Below are positions 46,593-56,524 of a stretch of DNA of 64,000 bases, piece after piece. This DNA is from Acinetobacter junii CIP 64.5. Its GTDB lineage: Bacteria > Pseudomonadota > Gammaproteobacteria > Pseudomonadales > Moraxellaceae. The stretch lies in NCBI RefSeq assembly GCF_000368765.1, contig NZ_KB849653.1:229366-293365 (forward strand), written 5' to 3'. Both the position numbers and the translations under genes were made by a program. Under the pieces are notes generated by a model. The model was not told the origin of the DNA and searched no databases. It saw nothing but the letters and a program-made list of their open reading frames with translations. Positions within the stretch are counted from its first letter, which is position 1, and each line of letters begins with the position of its first letter.

Positions 46593-47528
46593 CTAATAGA
46601 TTTTTTCGTAACCTTCTGCTCGAGTTTTGAATCTACGGTGAAACCACATCCATTGTGTCGGTGCAATACGTAGTTGAGCCTCAATAATTTTATTTACACG
46701 AATCGCATCATCTACTTCATCTTCACTTGGCATATTTTCGACGATTGGTTCGATGAGTACTTTATATTGTGGATTGTGGATATCACCATAACGGTAAAAA
46801 TACAATGGAATTGCAACGGATTTAGAGATTTTTAATAAACGACGATGCGCAGTCACGGTTGCAGCAGGCACACCAAAAAAGGGAGCCATCACACCTTGTT
46901 TTAAACCAAAATCTTGATCGGGGCTGTACCAAATAGCACCGCCATCTTTTAAACGACGTACTAAGCCTCGCATATCATCATGATCAATTTGTTGTTGATA
47001 AATAGTCGCTCGACAACGATAAATCAACATGTCCAACATTGGATTATTCTGTGGTCGATAAACAACATCAGGTTCAAAGTATTGAGCACAAATATAACCA
47101 CCCGCATCAAGCAAGGTACTGTGTGTGCCGAGTAACAATATGCCTTTACCTTCGGCTTTGGCATCAAGGATATGCTCTAAGCCTTCTATGGTATGTCGAC
47201 CTTTAAACCAATGTGGGCAATACCACGCATTTAGAGTTTCAAACACACCTAACATCATGTCGACAAACACCTGTTTGGCTTGAGCTTCAACTTCGGCAGG
47301 CGACCATTCAGGAAAACAAACTTCTAAATTTCTTAGTGTGGTTTTACGACGTGATTTCAATAGATACCAACATAATGCTGCTAGTCCATGTGCTAAGCGC
47401 CATTGAATTGCCCAAGGCAGGATAGCCAAAAGCATAAGGAAAATAATGGCGATCCAAATTTTCCAGTATTTTGGAAGTAAAAATTCCCATCGAAATTCGC
47501 CAGGAATATAAGACTGTTGTTGGCTCAT
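46593..47528 (-). CDS. Lipid A late acyltransferase (LpxL/LpxM family)
   Basis: This 311-residue inner-membrane enzyme adds a secondary acyl chain to Kdo2-lipid IVA (or its acylated form). The N-terminal membrane anchor is at about 21-55. The HX4D catalytic motif is His136-Asp141 in GTHSTLLDAGG, and the family blocks RRKTTLRNLEVCFPEWS, VYRPQNNPMLDMLI and WYSPDQDFGLKQGVMAPFFG are present. Start MSQQQSYIPGEFRWEF is used; an upstream Met would add 15 residues. It cannot be named LpxL or LpxM with certainty from sequence alone. Confidence 0.88.
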   Translation of the reverse strand: MSQQQSYIPGEFRWEFLLPKYWKIWIAIIFLMLLAILPWAIQWRLAHGLAALCWYLLKSRRKTTLRNLEVCFPEWSPAEVEAQAKQVFVDMMLGVFETLNAWYCPHWFKGRHTIEGLEHILDAKAEGKGILLLGTHSTLLDAGGYICAQYFEPDVVYRPQNNPMLDMLIYRCRATIYQQQIDHDDMRGLVRRLKDGGAIWYSPDQDFGLKQGVMAPFFGVPAATVTAHRRLLKISKSVAIPLYFYRYGDIHNPQYKVLIEPIVENMPSEDEVDDAIRVNKIIEAQLRIAPTQWMWFHRRFKTRAEGYEKIY

Positions 47529-47733
47529 ATACTTAGATGCGTAAATAAGTTGAATTTTTGCGAAGTGTAACACGAAGTTGCTTTTCTAATAATTGTTCTA
47601 GGAGGTTTGTTGTATTGACAATAAAAATCATAGAATGGTGGTTGATTTTTACTCTATTGAAGTGCTGTATAAAAAACAGTTATTTAATAGATTGATTGTA
47701 GGGATAGCTAAAATAATTAAGGTAAAAAGACAG

Positions 47734-48276
47734 ATGAATATTTCAGAAATATTTGATGGCAAGAAAATGGATACTCAGGAAATGATGAATTATTTTGATC
47801 ATTTAGAGAGTGTTGATTGCGAGTTTATGCATGGTCAATGGAAAGGTTTGGAAGTCATCACTAGTCATCCAATGAATGGTCTGTTGGATAAAGCAAATTG
47901 GTACGGGAAAAAATTTATAGACGATGAAACAGTATTTCCACTGGTTCTACTGAACCCCAAAAGTTCCAACTTATTTAGTATTGATCCGAAATGGTTGCCA
48001 TTAGGTTTAGATTTAAGTCTTTTAAAAAGTAAGAGTAAGTATCTGGTGAAAGGGTTGAGATTACTCAAAACAGATAAAAGTAAAGCAAGATTAAGGATGA
48101 TTGAGTTTAGAGGTAAATCATCTGCCACCATGATTTATGATGAAAAACCGATTAATGATGTTTTTAGGTGTATTGATCAAAATACAGTGCTTGGGTGGAT
48201 GGATTTAAAAGATCAAGCTCAGCCATATTTTTTTATTCTTATACGAGATGAGGGAAGTAAACATCTATGGGAATAG
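47734..48276 (+). CDS. GXWXG/DUF4334 protein
   Basis: This 180-residue protein has an N-terminal GXWXG domain (MHGQWKGLEV, with the Gly-x-Trp-x-Gly signature as GQWKG) and a C-terminal DUF4334 domain. In the latter KARLRMIEFRGKSSATMIYDEKPINDVFRCIDQNTVLGWMDLKDQAQPYFFIL is typical. The start at 47734 has AAGG upstream; a longer frame adds an unrelated 33-residue stretch. The function of this pair of domains is unknown. It converges with uup. Confidence 0.85.
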   Translation: MNISEIFDGKKMDTQEMMNYFDHLESVDCEFMHGQWKGLEVITSHPMNGLLDKANWYGKKFIDDETVFPLVLLNPKSSNLFSIDPKWLPLGLDLSLLKSKSKYLVKGLRLLKTDKSKARLRMIEFRGKSSATMIYDEKPINDVFRCIDQNTVLGWMDLKDQAQPYFFILIRDEGSKHLWE

Positions 48277-48318
48277 CCCAATCTTCAAATTACTATGTAA
48301 TATCCTGAAGATTGGGCT
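48275..48318. terminator. Long inverted repeat between DUF4334 and uup genes
   Basis: AGCCCAATCTTCA (48275-48287) pairs perfectly with TGAAGATTGGGCT (48306-48318) around an 18-base loop. It spans the gap between two convergent genes, overlapping the stop of the first. No T-run follows on either strand, so it is an atypical or Rho-linked terminator. Confidence 0.5.
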
Positions 48319-48329
48319 TGTGAAATGAA

Positions 48330-50243
48330 TTATGAACCTTTGCTAAGATTTTCTAATACATCCCAACGCTCTAATTTTTCAAGCAATAACTCATCAATTT
48401 CAGCTAAGCGTTGACTGGCTAAAGTCGCCGCATTCGCGTCAGAAACAAACCATGAACCATCCGCTAGTTTCTCTGAAAGTTTAGTTTGTTCTGCTTCTAA
48501 TTTCTCAATTTCAGCAGGAAGTTGCTCAAGCTCACGTTGATCTTTATAGCTTAACTTCACTTTCTTTGGCGTTGGAGTTGCGGCAGCCAATGCAGCAGCT
48601 TCAGCCTTGGCTTGTGCCTTTTTTACATCACTCTTTTGATCAACGACTTTCTGATCTGGTCGTTGCTCCAAGTAATCTTGGTAACCACCAATGTATTCAT
48701 CAATATTACCTTTTCCATCGAACACCCAGGTTGAGGTGACGACGTTGTCCATAAATGCACGGTCATGCGAGATGAGTAACAAAGTGCCTTTATATTCAGA
48801 CAACATTTCTTCAAGCAACTCAAGTGTCACCATATCCAAATCATTGGTTGGCTCATCCATCACAATTAAGTTTGATGGTTTGAGTAGAAGTTTTGCCAAT
48901 AGAATTCGGTTACGCTCACCACCAGAAAGGGCTTTCACAGGTGTACGTGCACGTTCAGGTGAGAATAAAAAGTCTTGTAAATAACTATAGATATGACGAC
49001 GGTTACCATTCACATCGACAAAGTCTGAGCCTTCCGACACGTTCGCCATAACGGTTTTTTCGAGGTCGAGTGCATTACGAAGTTGATCGAAATAAGCAAC
49101 TTCGAGTTGTGTACCCGTTTTAACCGAACCGCCGTGTTGGATTTCACCTAAGATGGCTTTGATGAGTGTGGTTTTTCCGACACCATTATCACCGACTAAA
49201 CCGATACGATCACCACGTAATACGATTGCAGAGAAATCTTTAATGAGTGGTTTACTATCATAGCTAACACTTAAGTTCTCTATCTCAAAGACCAGCTTAC
49301 CTGAACGGTTAGCCTCTTGTGTCGCCATGCTAACTTTGCCTTGTTGGAAGCGACGAGCTTTAGATTCTTCACGCAAAGCTTTTAAAGCACGAACACGACC
49401 TTCATTACGGGTACGACGTGCTTTGATACCTTGACGAATCCAAGCTTCTTCTTCAGCAAGTTTTTTATCAAATAAAGCATTCTGTTTTTCTTCAGCTTCC
49501 ATTTGCTGAGCTTTAAGTTCTAAGTAACGTGAATAGTTACCTTCATAGCCACGCAGAATACCACGATCGAGTTCAACAATACGGGTCGCAATACTATCTA
49601 CAAATGAACGGTCATGTGAGATAAATAAAAGCGTGAGATTGTTTTGATCTAATAGGAACTTTTCTAACCATTCGATACTTTCCACATCCAAATGGTTGGT
49701 CGGTTCGTCGAGTAATAAAACATCTGGTTGAGTGAGTAGCGCGCGCGCCAGTAGTACACGACGTTTACGACCACCTGATAGGTCAGCCAAATCTGCATTT
49801 GGGTCGAGTCCCATTTTACCCAAAATGGTATTTACTTTATTTTCTAATGCCCAACCATCTAACTGATCTAGCTTATGCTGCAGCATACCCATACGGTCGC
49901 AGGCATCCATATCACCTAGCACACAAGCATCACTTGCCTCATGATATTCTTTTAAGACACTTGCAGCTTCACCTGCACCATCCGCCACAATGTCGGCAAC
50001 TTTGCCTGAATCCATTGGAACATCTTGGGCTAACATAGAAACAGTTAAGCCATTTTGAATCGAAACTTCACCACTATCGGGTAATAAGCTTCCCTCAATC
50101 AGTTTAAGTAAAGTAGACTTACCTTCACCATTACGACCGATTAAACAGACTCGTTCACCACGTTCTAGGTTAAAGTTCGCGCCGTCGAGTAGGGCTGGTC
50201 CGCCAAATGCGAGATGGACATCCCTTAAAGTAATATAGGCCAT
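48330..50243 (-). CDS. uup: ABC-F ATPase Uup
   Basis: This 637-residue soluble ABC-F protein has two ABC cassettes: Walker A GRNGEGKST and GDNGVGKTT, signatures LSGGRKRRVLLARALL and LSGGERNRILLAKLLL, Walker B LLLDEPTNHLD and IVMDEPTNDLD. The Uup-type C-terminal coiled coil (about 555-635, DQRELEQLPAEIEKLEAEQTKL) binds DNA in E. coli. Uup influences transposon excision and ribosome-related functions. Divergent from slyX. Confidence 0.94.
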   Translation of the reverse strand: MAYITLRDVHLAFGGPALLDGANFNLERGERVCLIGRNGEGKSTLLKLIEGSLLPDSGEVSIQNGLTVSMLAQDVPMDSGKVADIVADGAGEAASVLKEYHEASDACVLGDMDACDRMGMLQHKLDQLDGWALENKVNTILGKMGLDPNADLADLSGGRKRRVLLARALLTQPDVLLLDEPTNHLDVESIEWLEKFLLDQNNLTLLFISHDRSFVDSIATRIVELDRGILRGYEGNYSRYLELKAQQMEAEEKQNALFDKKLAEEEAWIRQGIKARRTRNEGRVRALKALREESKARRFQQGKVSMATQEANRSGKLVFEIENLSVSYDSKPLIKDFSAIVLRGDRIGLVGDNGVGKTTLIKAILGEIQHGGSVKTGTQLEVAYFDQLRNALDLEKTVMANVSEGSDFVDVNGNRRHIYSYLQDFLFSPERARTPVKALSGGERNRILLAKLLLKPSNLIVMDEPTNDLDMVTLELLEEMLSEYKGTLLLISHDRAFMDNVVTSTWVFDGKGNIDEYIGGYQDYLEQRPDQKVVDQKSDVKKAQAKAEAAALAAATPTPKKVKLSYKDQRELEQLPAEIEKLEAEQTKLSEKLADGSWFVSDANAATLASQRLAEIDELLLEKLERWDVLENLSKGS

Positions 50244-50275
50244 AATGTTTCCTAAAAGCTCAGATGAGGTCTGAA

Positions 50276-50521
50276 ATGACTAAACAACAAAATTTTGATG
50301 ATCACGCGTCATTGTCCGCACCCATTGAAGATTTGCAAGTGCGAATTGCATTTTTAGACGATTTAGTTGAGCAACTCAATCAACAGCTCGCAATTCAGAC
50401 ACAAGAAATAGCAGTTTTGAAGAAACAAATGCAGCTTTTATACCAACGCGTTGAGTCTTCAGACTTGTCAGAAGGAATTGCACCGTTTGATCCAATGAGT
50501 AACAAACCACCGCATTATTGA
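50276..50521 (+). CDS. slyX: SlyX-family protein
   Basis: This 81-residue coiled-coil protein has PIEDLQVRIAFLDDLVEQLNQQLAIQTQEIAVLKKQMQLLYQRVES and the C-terminal PFDPMSNKPPHY, the diagnostic SlyX ending (PPHY). Start chosen at the ATG 50276 after GAGG. Function unknown. It is followed by a NYN-domain gene 60 bases later. Confidence 0.92.
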   Translation: MTKQQNFDDHASLSAPIEDLQVRIAFLDDLVEQLNQQLAIQTQEIAVLKKQMQLLYQRVESSDLSEGIAPFDPMSNKPPHY

Positions 50522-50581
50522 TAAAATAAATCTTAAACGCTAAAGTGATGAAATTAGCGGATTTTACATTTAGAGATAAAA

Positions 50582-51724
50582 ATGAAAAAAGTCTTGCTCT
50601 TGGATATTGAAAATATTCATAAAACTGAAAAAGAGCTATTACAACTATTGAAAACTTATGCTTGCGTGTATTTAGTCTACGCAAAGTCTCCTGTGACTTT
50701 AAGTTTAGATGCATTAATTAAATTTTCTCCTTTTGTCATGGATAAAAAGCTAGTTGTCATTAAAATGCCTAAAATTGGTAAAGATGCTGCTGATTTTGGT
50801 CTTGCATTTTTAGCAGGGCAACTTTCAATTCAAATGGATAAAAATCAGACTTGCTTTGATGTCATGTCTAATGATGGGGCTTTAGAGTATATTGTTGATT
50901 TGTTGAGGATAATGGGTTTTCAAGCATCACAACTTAAAATGCTTTCGGAGGTGAAAGAGGTTGAAAAAATAAAAGAGCAACCATCGCTAGTTTTAGCTCC
51001 AAATAACTTAAGTGATTCTGACTTTACATTAAAATTAAAGCATCTTATTAGTATTCTTTCAAAACTAAAAAACATGCCAAGTAATGAAAAAGCATTATTA
51101 AATGGTGTTAAATCATGGGCAAATGTTACGACTAAAGAGGCTGAAAAATTAATCAAGACGTTGATGAATTTCAAGATGATTAAGTTTAGCGCACAAGGAG
51201 TTACGCTTAATCGAGAGAATTTAAAAACTTTTTTAAATAAATCTGAAATAGCACACAATGAAAATCCAAATAAGTCCGAGATAATTGAAGAAATCCCTGA
51301 AATCCAGGATATTTCAGAAAAATTTCATCTACGGCAAATTAAAGAATATTGTGATTATTTAATTAAGCAACAAGGAAAGCCGTCGAGTTTATCTAGCTTA
51401 AATAATTCAATTAAATCAGTTTTAAAGTTGGAAAGTGATAGTTTAGCTAAGAATAGATCTAAGCTTCTTCTTCGTTATGGCATTGTGAAGAACTTAGATG
51501 ATGGGAAAATTATTTACATAGATAACAATATTAGAAGATGGTCAAATTTGGAATTATTGCCACAACATTCTCCCATGGATATGGCGATACCTGACTTTAA
51601 GGTTTGTCAGAAAGAGTCTAAAGAAAAACTGATTCAAAAAATCATTTATGTTTTGAATGAAATAAAAATACAGAAATCGTTTGTGATGAAAATATCAAAT
51701 AATATTTATTTGGAAGAGATGTAA
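50582..51724 (+). CDS. NYN/PIN-like domain protein of unknown function
   Basis: This 380-residue protein has an N-terminal NYN-like domain (1-125) with acidic positions expected of PIN-fold nucleases: Asp8 and Glu10 in LLLDIEN, Asp68 and Asp71 in GKDAADFGLAFLAGQL, and Asp93 with Ser96-Asn-Asp98 in CFDVMSNDGALEY. Residues 130-380 are lysine-rich and look like two winged-helix-type regions (KALLNGVKSWANVTTKEAEKLIKTL and SLSSLNNSIKSVLKLE). The gene is noticeably more AT-rich, with many AAA and TTA codons, than slyX and topA around it, a sign of transfer. Its target may be RNA. No toxin-antitoxin partner is evident. Confidence 0.72.
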   Translation: MKKVLLLDIENIHKTEKELLQLLKTYACVYLVYAKSPVTLSLDALIKFSPFVMDKKLVVIKMPKIGKDAADFGLAFLAGQLSIQMDKNQTCFDVMSNDGALEYIVDLLRIMGFQASQLKMLSEVKEVEKIKEQPSLVLAPNNLSDSDFTLKLKHLISILSKLKNMPSNEKALLNGVKSWANVTTKEAEKLIKTLMNFKMIKFSAQGVTLNRENLKTFLNKSEIAHNENPNKSEIIEEIPEIQDISEKFHLRQIKEYCDYLIKQQGKPSSLSSLNNSIKSVLKLESDSLAKNRSKLLLRYGIVKNLDDGKIIYIDNNIRRWSNLELLPQHSPMDMAIPDFKVCQKESKEKLIQKIIYVLNEIKIQKSFVMKISNNIYLEEM

Positions 51725-51790
51725 AAACTCAACTTGCCTTTTTCATTCAACTTATGTAACGCTAATAAAAGGAAGTTTTGGGCACCTTTA

Positions 51791-52240
51791 ATGAGTAATG
51801 TTGGAATTTGGATAACTGTTGCCATTGTACTATTTGTACTTGGCTCTATTTTTGGTTTACGTGTGAGTCCAAGAGAAAAAGCACTCGGTTTAATGCGCGA
51901 TCAAGCTCGCAAAATGGGATTACACCCACGACTCATCGTTGCGCCTGAGTGGACGAAAATTCCAATGGCATCTGAAAAACGCGCCAGTATGGTTGCTTAT
52001 TATAGTGTGCTTATTCCAGATGCTCGCTTGGCACTTATGCGTGCAAGAGTTGTTGATGGCAAGCTTCAGGTTGTGCAGGGTGATCAGAAATTTAATGACT
52101 TACCCATTGCATTAAAAGGAGTTTATGCTATTGATATGCAGGCAAACTGTGTGGGACTGTATTGGGATGAAGAAACTGATCTCAGAGCCACTCAGCTTGA
52201 AGATATAAAAGTTTATTTACACGAACTAGCACAACGCTAA
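51791..52240 (+). CDS. Membrane-anchored conserved protein upstream of topA
   Basis: This 149-residue protein starts at ATG 51791 (MSNVGIWITVAIVLFVLGSIFGLRVSPREKALGLMRDQARKMGLHPRL). One membrane helix is at 5-24 and a conserved cytoplasmic or periplasmic domain follows. It is 33 bases upstream of topA on the same strand, an arrangement also seen in Pseudomonas near topA. No domain of known function. A longer frame would add 19 residues, but the membrane helix fits the start better here. Confidence 0.75.
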   Translation: MSNVGIWITVAIVLFVLGSIFGLRVSPREKALGLMRDQARKMGLHPRLIVAPEWTKIPMASEKRASMVAYYSVLIPDARLALMRARVVDGKLQVVQGDQKFNDLPIALKGVYAIDMQANCVGLYWDEETDLRATQLEDIKVYLHELAQR

Positions 52241-52273
52241 TTTATTGATTGATCATAGGAAAAACGATTCATT

Positions 52274-54913
52274 ATGGCGAATACTCCACGCTCTGCTTCC
52301 AAAAGCACAGCAGCTTCTAACTCTGCTGCAACTAAACGTGCCTTAGTGATTGTGGAGTCGCCTGCAAAAGCGAAAACCATTAACAAATATTTAGGTTCAC
52401 AATTTATAGTGAAGTCATCTGTTGGTCACGTACGTGATTTACCAACAGGCGGGGGAGCAAAAACAACTGAAAAGAAGCCTGCAACCCGTACTAAATTAAC
52501 TGAAGAACAAAAAGCTGAAAAAGCTCAGTCTGCACTTATTAATCGTATGGGCGTTGATCCCGAGCATGATTGGGTCGCACACTACGAAGTGTTGCCTGGC
52601 AAAGAGCATGTTGTTGCTGAACTAAAAAAACTTGCCAAAGATGCTGATGCAATCTATCTCGCAACGGACTTGGATAGAGAAGGAGAAGCAATTGCGTGGC
52701 ATTTAAGAGAAGTGATAGGTGGTGACGATAGTCGCTATCACCGTGTGGTATTTAACGAAATCACTAAAAATGCGATCCAAGAAGCTTTTAAACAGCCTAC
52801 TCGTCTTGATTTAAATCGAGTGAATGCACAGCAAGCACGTCGTTTCCTCGACCGTGTAGTTGGCTTTATGGTATCGCCTTTGCTTTGGGAAAAGATTGCC
52901 CGTGGCTTATCTGCTGGTCGTGTTCAGTCTGTTGCTGTAAAACTTGTGGTTGAACGTGAACGTGAAATTCGTGCCTTTGTTCCAGAAGAATATTGGCAAG
53001 TGTTTGCTGATACGATGTCTAAAAAAGAAGACATTCGTCTAGAAGCTGTTAAACAAGCTGGCAAGACACTAAAGCTCAAGAATAAAGCTGAAACAGATGC
53101 ACTATTAAGTGTTTTGAAAGATGCTGAATATAAAGTTGCGTTGCGTGAAGATAAACCGACAAAGGTAAATCCAAGCGCACCTTATATCACTTCAACTTTA
53201 CAGCAAGCAGCAAGTACGCGTTTAGGTTTCTCTGTTAAGAAAACCATGATGTTAGCGCAACGATTGTATGAAGGTGGTTTTATTACGTATATGCGTACTG
53301 ACTCAACTTTCTTGAGCGATGATGCCGTGAATATGGTTCGTAACCATATCCAACAAAACTTTGGTGACAAGTATTTGCCTGCACAACCAAATCGTTATGG
53401 CAATAAAGCAGGGGCACAAGAAGCCCATGAGGCAATTCGTCCTTCCGATGTAGCACTCACTGGCGATAAACTTGCTGGTGTAGAACGTGATGCACAACGT
53501 TTGTATGATTTGATTTGGCGTCAATTTGTGGCTTGCCAAATGACACCTGCTGAATATTTGTCTTCAACCTTAACTGTTGAAGCTGCAAATGTTGAATTAA
53601 AAGCTAAAGGTCGTACCCTTGTTTTTGATGGTTTTACCAAAGTTCGCGGTGCGAATAAATCTGATGATGATGTATTGTTACCGGCTGTAAAAGTTGGTGA
53701 AGTACTCAAATTAGAAAAACTTGATCCAAGTCAACACTTTACTAAGCCACCTGCACGTTTTACTGAAGCATCTTTAGTTAAAGAATTAGAGAAGAAAGGT
53801 ATTGGTCGACCTTCTACTTATGCAGCGATCATTTCAACCATTCAAGAACGTGGTTATGTGAAACTTGAAAATCGCCGTCTCTTTGCCGAGAAAATGGGCG
53901 AAATCGTGACAGATCGTCTCGATGAAAGTTTTAATAATTTGATGAACTATGCCTTTACCGCAGATTTGGAAGGTCAGCTCGATAAAGTCGCGACAGGTGA
54001 GCGTAACTGGAAAGAGCTACTAGATACATTCTACGGTGACTTCAAAAAGCGCCTGACCAATGCTCAAGGCGAAGACGGTATGCGTCGCAATCAGCCTATT
54101 GAAGTAGCTGATGTTGCTTGTCCTGAATGTTCTCGTCCAATGCAAATTCGTACAGGGACGACAGGGGTATTCTTGGGCTGTTCAGGATACAACCTGCCAC
54201 CGAAAGAACGCTGTAAGGGTACTTTAAACCTTACGCCGGTCGAATCATTAGCTGCGTTATCGGATGATGATGGTGCTGAAACTGCTGATTTGATGTCAAA
54301 ACACCGTTGTCCAAAATGTGGTACTGCGATGGACAGCTATGTCGTGGATGGTGGTCGCAAATTACATGTTTGTGGTAACAACCCTGATTGTGATGGTTAT
54401 GAAGTCGAAGAAGGCGAATTCAAGATCAAGGGTTATGATGGCCCGACTATCCCATGCGATAAATGTGATGGTGAGATGCAGCTTAAAACGGGTCGTTTTG
54501 GTCCATATTTCGCATGTACTAGCTGTGACAATACTCGTAAGGTACTCAAGAGTGGTCAACCTGCTCCACCACGTGTAGACCCAATCAAAATGGAGCATCT
54601 ACGTTCAACGAAGCATGATGATTTCTTCGTTTTGCGTGATGGCGCTGCTGGTTTATTCTTGGCTGCAAGTAAATTCCCGAAAATTCGTGAAACGCGTGCA
54701 CCAAAAGTATCTGAATTGCGTAGTGTAGCTGAACAACTTGATCCAAAATATCAATTCTTGCTGCAAGCTCCTGATACTGATCCTGAAGGTAATCCGACAG
54801 TTGTTAAATTTAGCCGTAAGAATCAAGAGCAGTATGTTGGTTCAGAAACTGCAGAAGGTAAACAAACCAAGTGGAGTCTAGTATTCCAAAATGGAAAATG
54901 GGTTGAAGCTTAA
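52274..54913 (+). CDS. topA: DNA topoisomerase I
   Basis: This 879-residue type IA topoisomerase relaxes negative supercoils. A TOPRIM domain ([12 protein letters not shown] and [15 protein letters not shown]) precedes the catalytic Tyr339 in ITYMRTDS. Three C-terminal zinc ribbons (about 610-770) show [39 protein letters not shown] and [21 protein letters not shown], and a DUF2800-like C-terminal tail ([19 protein letters not shown]) follows. A Ser/Ala-rich N-terminal 20 residues is unusual. It ends with a terminator. Confidence 0.96.
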   Translation: MANTPRSASKSTAASNSAATKRALVIVESPAKAKTINKYLGSQFIVKSSVGHVRDLPTGGGAKTTEKKPATRTKLTEEQKAEKAQSALINRMGVDPEHDWVAHYEVLPGKEHVVAELKKLAKDADAIYLATDLDREGEAIAWHLREVIGGDDSRYHRVVFNEITKNAIQEAFKQPTRLDLNRVNAQQARRFLDRVVGFMVSPLLWEKIARGLSAGRVQSVAVKLVVEREREIRAFVPEEYWQVFADTMSKKEDIRLEAVKQAGKTLKLKNKAETDALLSVLKDAEYKVALREDKPTKVNPSAPYITSTLQQAASTRLGFSVKKTMMLAQRLYEGGFITYMRTDSTFLSDDAVNMVRNHIQQNFGDKYLPAQPNRYGNKAGAQEAHEAIRPSDVALTGDKLAGVERDAQRLYDLIWRQFVACQMTPAEYLSSTLTVEAANVELKAKGRTLVFDGFTKVRGANKSDDDVLLPAVKVGEVLKLEKLDPSQHFTKPPARFTEASLVKELEKKGIGRPSTYAAIISTIQERGYVKLENRRLFAEKMGEIVTDRLDESFNNLMNYAFTADLEGQLDKVATGERNWKELLDTFYGDFKKRLTNAQGEDGMRRNQPIEVADVACPECSRPMQIRTGTTGVFLGCSGYNLPPKERCKGTLNLTPVESLAALSDDDGAETADLMSKHRCPKCGTAMDSYVVDGGRKLHVCGNNPDCDGYEVEEGEFKIKGYDGPTIPCDKCDGEMQLKTGRFGPYFACTSCDNTRKVLKSGQPAPPRVDPIKMEHLRSTKHDDFFVLRDGAAGLFLAASKFPKIRETRAPKVSELRSVAEQLDPKYQFLLQAPDTDPEGNPTVVKFSRKNQEQYVGSETAEGKQTKWSLVFQNGKWVEA

Positions 54914-54925
54914 ATAATTCATTTC

Positions 54926-54955
54926 GAAAAATGCTAGCACTCGCTAGCATTTTTT
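54926..54955 (+). terminator. Terminator of topA
   Basis: AAAAATGCTAGC and GCTAGCATTTTTT flank ACTC and end in a T-run 13 bases past the topA stop. Confidence 0.92.
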
Positions 54956-55001
54956 ATATAAACAAAAAAATCAATCAAATCTTAAAACTTTTGGGGTGCA
55001 C

Positions 55002-55760
55002 ATGTGGAAAAATATTAGGGTTGCATGTCTTTTAGTTGTTTTATTGATTGTGGCAATTAATGCGTATCGTGATCAAAACCAAGACTGGAACCAACCGATC
55101 AATATTCTGCTACATCCCATCAATGCTGATGGCCTACCCTCTACTCAAAAATATATCCAAGAATTACAGCTAGATGATTTCTATGAGGTCAAACAGTATT
55201 TAGAAAAAAATAGTCAACAATATCGTGGGAAAAGTAGTTATTTTATGGTTCAGATAGGACGTGAATTACAACAAATACCACCTAAGACACCTGAACAACC
55301 AAGTGTTATCAATAATATATTGTGGAGTTTAAAGTTTCGTTTCTATGCTTGGAAACAACATGAATCAATAGATGGTTCTCCAAGTTTAACTTTGTATTTG
55401 AATTATTATGATCCAAAAAATACAAAAGAGTTAAAACACTCGACTGCGCTTGAGCGAGGTCGTATTGGCTCAGTCAATTTATTCGCAGCTCATAAGCAAG
55501 AAAGACAGAATAATGTTGTGCTCGTACATGAGTTGCTTCATGGTTTTGGTGCTACGGATAAATATAATTTAGCCAATGGCGAACCACTTTTTCCAATTGG
55601 CTATGCTCAATACGAGAAAAGACCCCTATATCCTCAAACTGAAGCCGAAATTATGGGGGGGAGAATCCCTTTATCAGAGTATAAAAGTAAAATGCCGAAT
55701 GATTTAGAACAAACAGTCATTAGTCTGCTCACAGCAAAAGAGATAGGATGGGTTCAATAA
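55002..55760 (+). CDS. Membrane-anchored zincin-like metallopeptidase
   Basis: This 252-residue protein has one N-terminal membrane anchor (WKNIRVACLLVVLLIVAINA). The motif HELLHGFGATDKY has His176, Glu177, His180, Gly183 and Asp186 in HExxHxxGxxD spacing, the zinc site of metzincin-type peptidases. Upstream lies LTLYLNYYDPK and downstream IMGGRIPLSEYKSKMPN. ATG 55002 with GGGG upstream is preferred over a GTG at 54996. No family is firmly recognised; it is probably periplasmic and acts on an unknown peptide or protein. AT-rich and possibly lineage-specific. Confidence 0.65.
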   Translation: MWKNIRVACLLVVLLIVAINAYRDQNQDWNQPINILLHPINADGLPSTQKYIQELQLDDFYEVKQYLEKNSQQYRGKSSYFMVQIGRELQQIPPKTPEQPSVINNILWSLKFRFYAWKQHESIDGSPSLTLYLNYYDPKNTKELKHSTALERGRIGSVNLFAAHKQERQNNVVLVHELLHGFGATDKYNLANGEPLFPIGYAQYEKRPLYPQTEAEIMGGRIPLSEYKSKMPNDLEQTVISLLTAKEIGWVQ

Positions 55761-55927
55761 TCTGTGGATAAGTTCTGACTTATCCATACCAATTAAATAA
55801 AAAATCAATGTAATAAAAAGAGTGATTTCCTGACATTCGGTCATTATTTCTCAACATGCTTTATACAATATCGTGTATGGAACACGCTCAAAATAGAGCT
55901 ATAACATTGATGATAAAAGAGTAAATA

Positions 55928-56500
55928 ATGATGAAAACGGTGGGTAACGATCTGATTCGCAATCAGCTACACGCTGATCGTAAATGGTATCTGTTATTAG
56001 GTGTCTTATTGATTATTTTTGGTTTGGTTCTTTTAGCTGCACTGCCTTTTGCAACATTATCAGCGGTCCTTCTTTTTGGTGTCCTTATGATGCTCGGTGG
56101 TATTTTACATTTTATCGCTGCATTTATGGTCTTTCAGGGTGGGACACGGTGGTTGTGGGCATTATTCGGCGTTTTGTATATTGCAGCTGGTTATTTTGCT
56201 TTTACTACGCCCGTGATTACGGCAGTGGTTTTGACCAATTTATTGGCAATCGCATTGATTATTGCTGGGATTATACGCAGTGTTAATGCCTTTATTTTAA
56301 GACCGATCTCAGGTTGGGGATGGGTGTTGTTTTCAGGTGTATTAACACTTTTAACAGGTATTCTCATTCTATCGTCACCTGATTCGCCATTTTGGGTACT
56401 TGGTATGTTTCTCGCGATTGATATCCTTTTCCAAGGGATTAATTATTTAACTTTTGCAAGCGCAATCAAAGAGCTCCCACACAGTTCAACTGTGATTTAA
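55928..56500 (+). CDS. HdeD-family (DUF308) membrane protein
   Basis: This 190-residue membrane protein has six hydrophobic segments in three pairs, typical of HdeD/DUF308 with its W-rich repeats: RKWYLLLGVLLIIFGLVLLAAL, GTRWLWALFGVLYIAAGYFAFTTP and ISGWGWVLFSGVLTLLTGILIL. In E. coli HdeD supports acid resistance at high cell density. The start could be either of two adjacent Met codons. Terminator follows. The role in this organism is inferred only from family. Confidence 0.88.
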   Translation: MMKTVGNDLIRNQLHADRKWYLLLGVLLIIFGLVLLAALPFATLSAVLLFGVLMMLGGILHFIAAFMVFQGGTRWLWALFGVLYIAAGYFAFTTPVITAVVLTNLLAIALIIAGIIRSVNAFILRPISGWGWVLFSGVLTLLTGILILSSPDSPFWVLGMFLAIDILFQGINYLTFASAIKELPHSSTVI

Positions 56501-56524
56501 CATTCGACAATTATTGAAATATTG

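Noticed and set aside
46593..46640. Terminator at 46552-46580 belonging only to the acyltransferase gene
   Set aside because: The T-run is on the plus strand. On the minus strand the hairpin is followed by AAATGAGG-type sequence, so it does not fit an intrinsic terminator for that gene.
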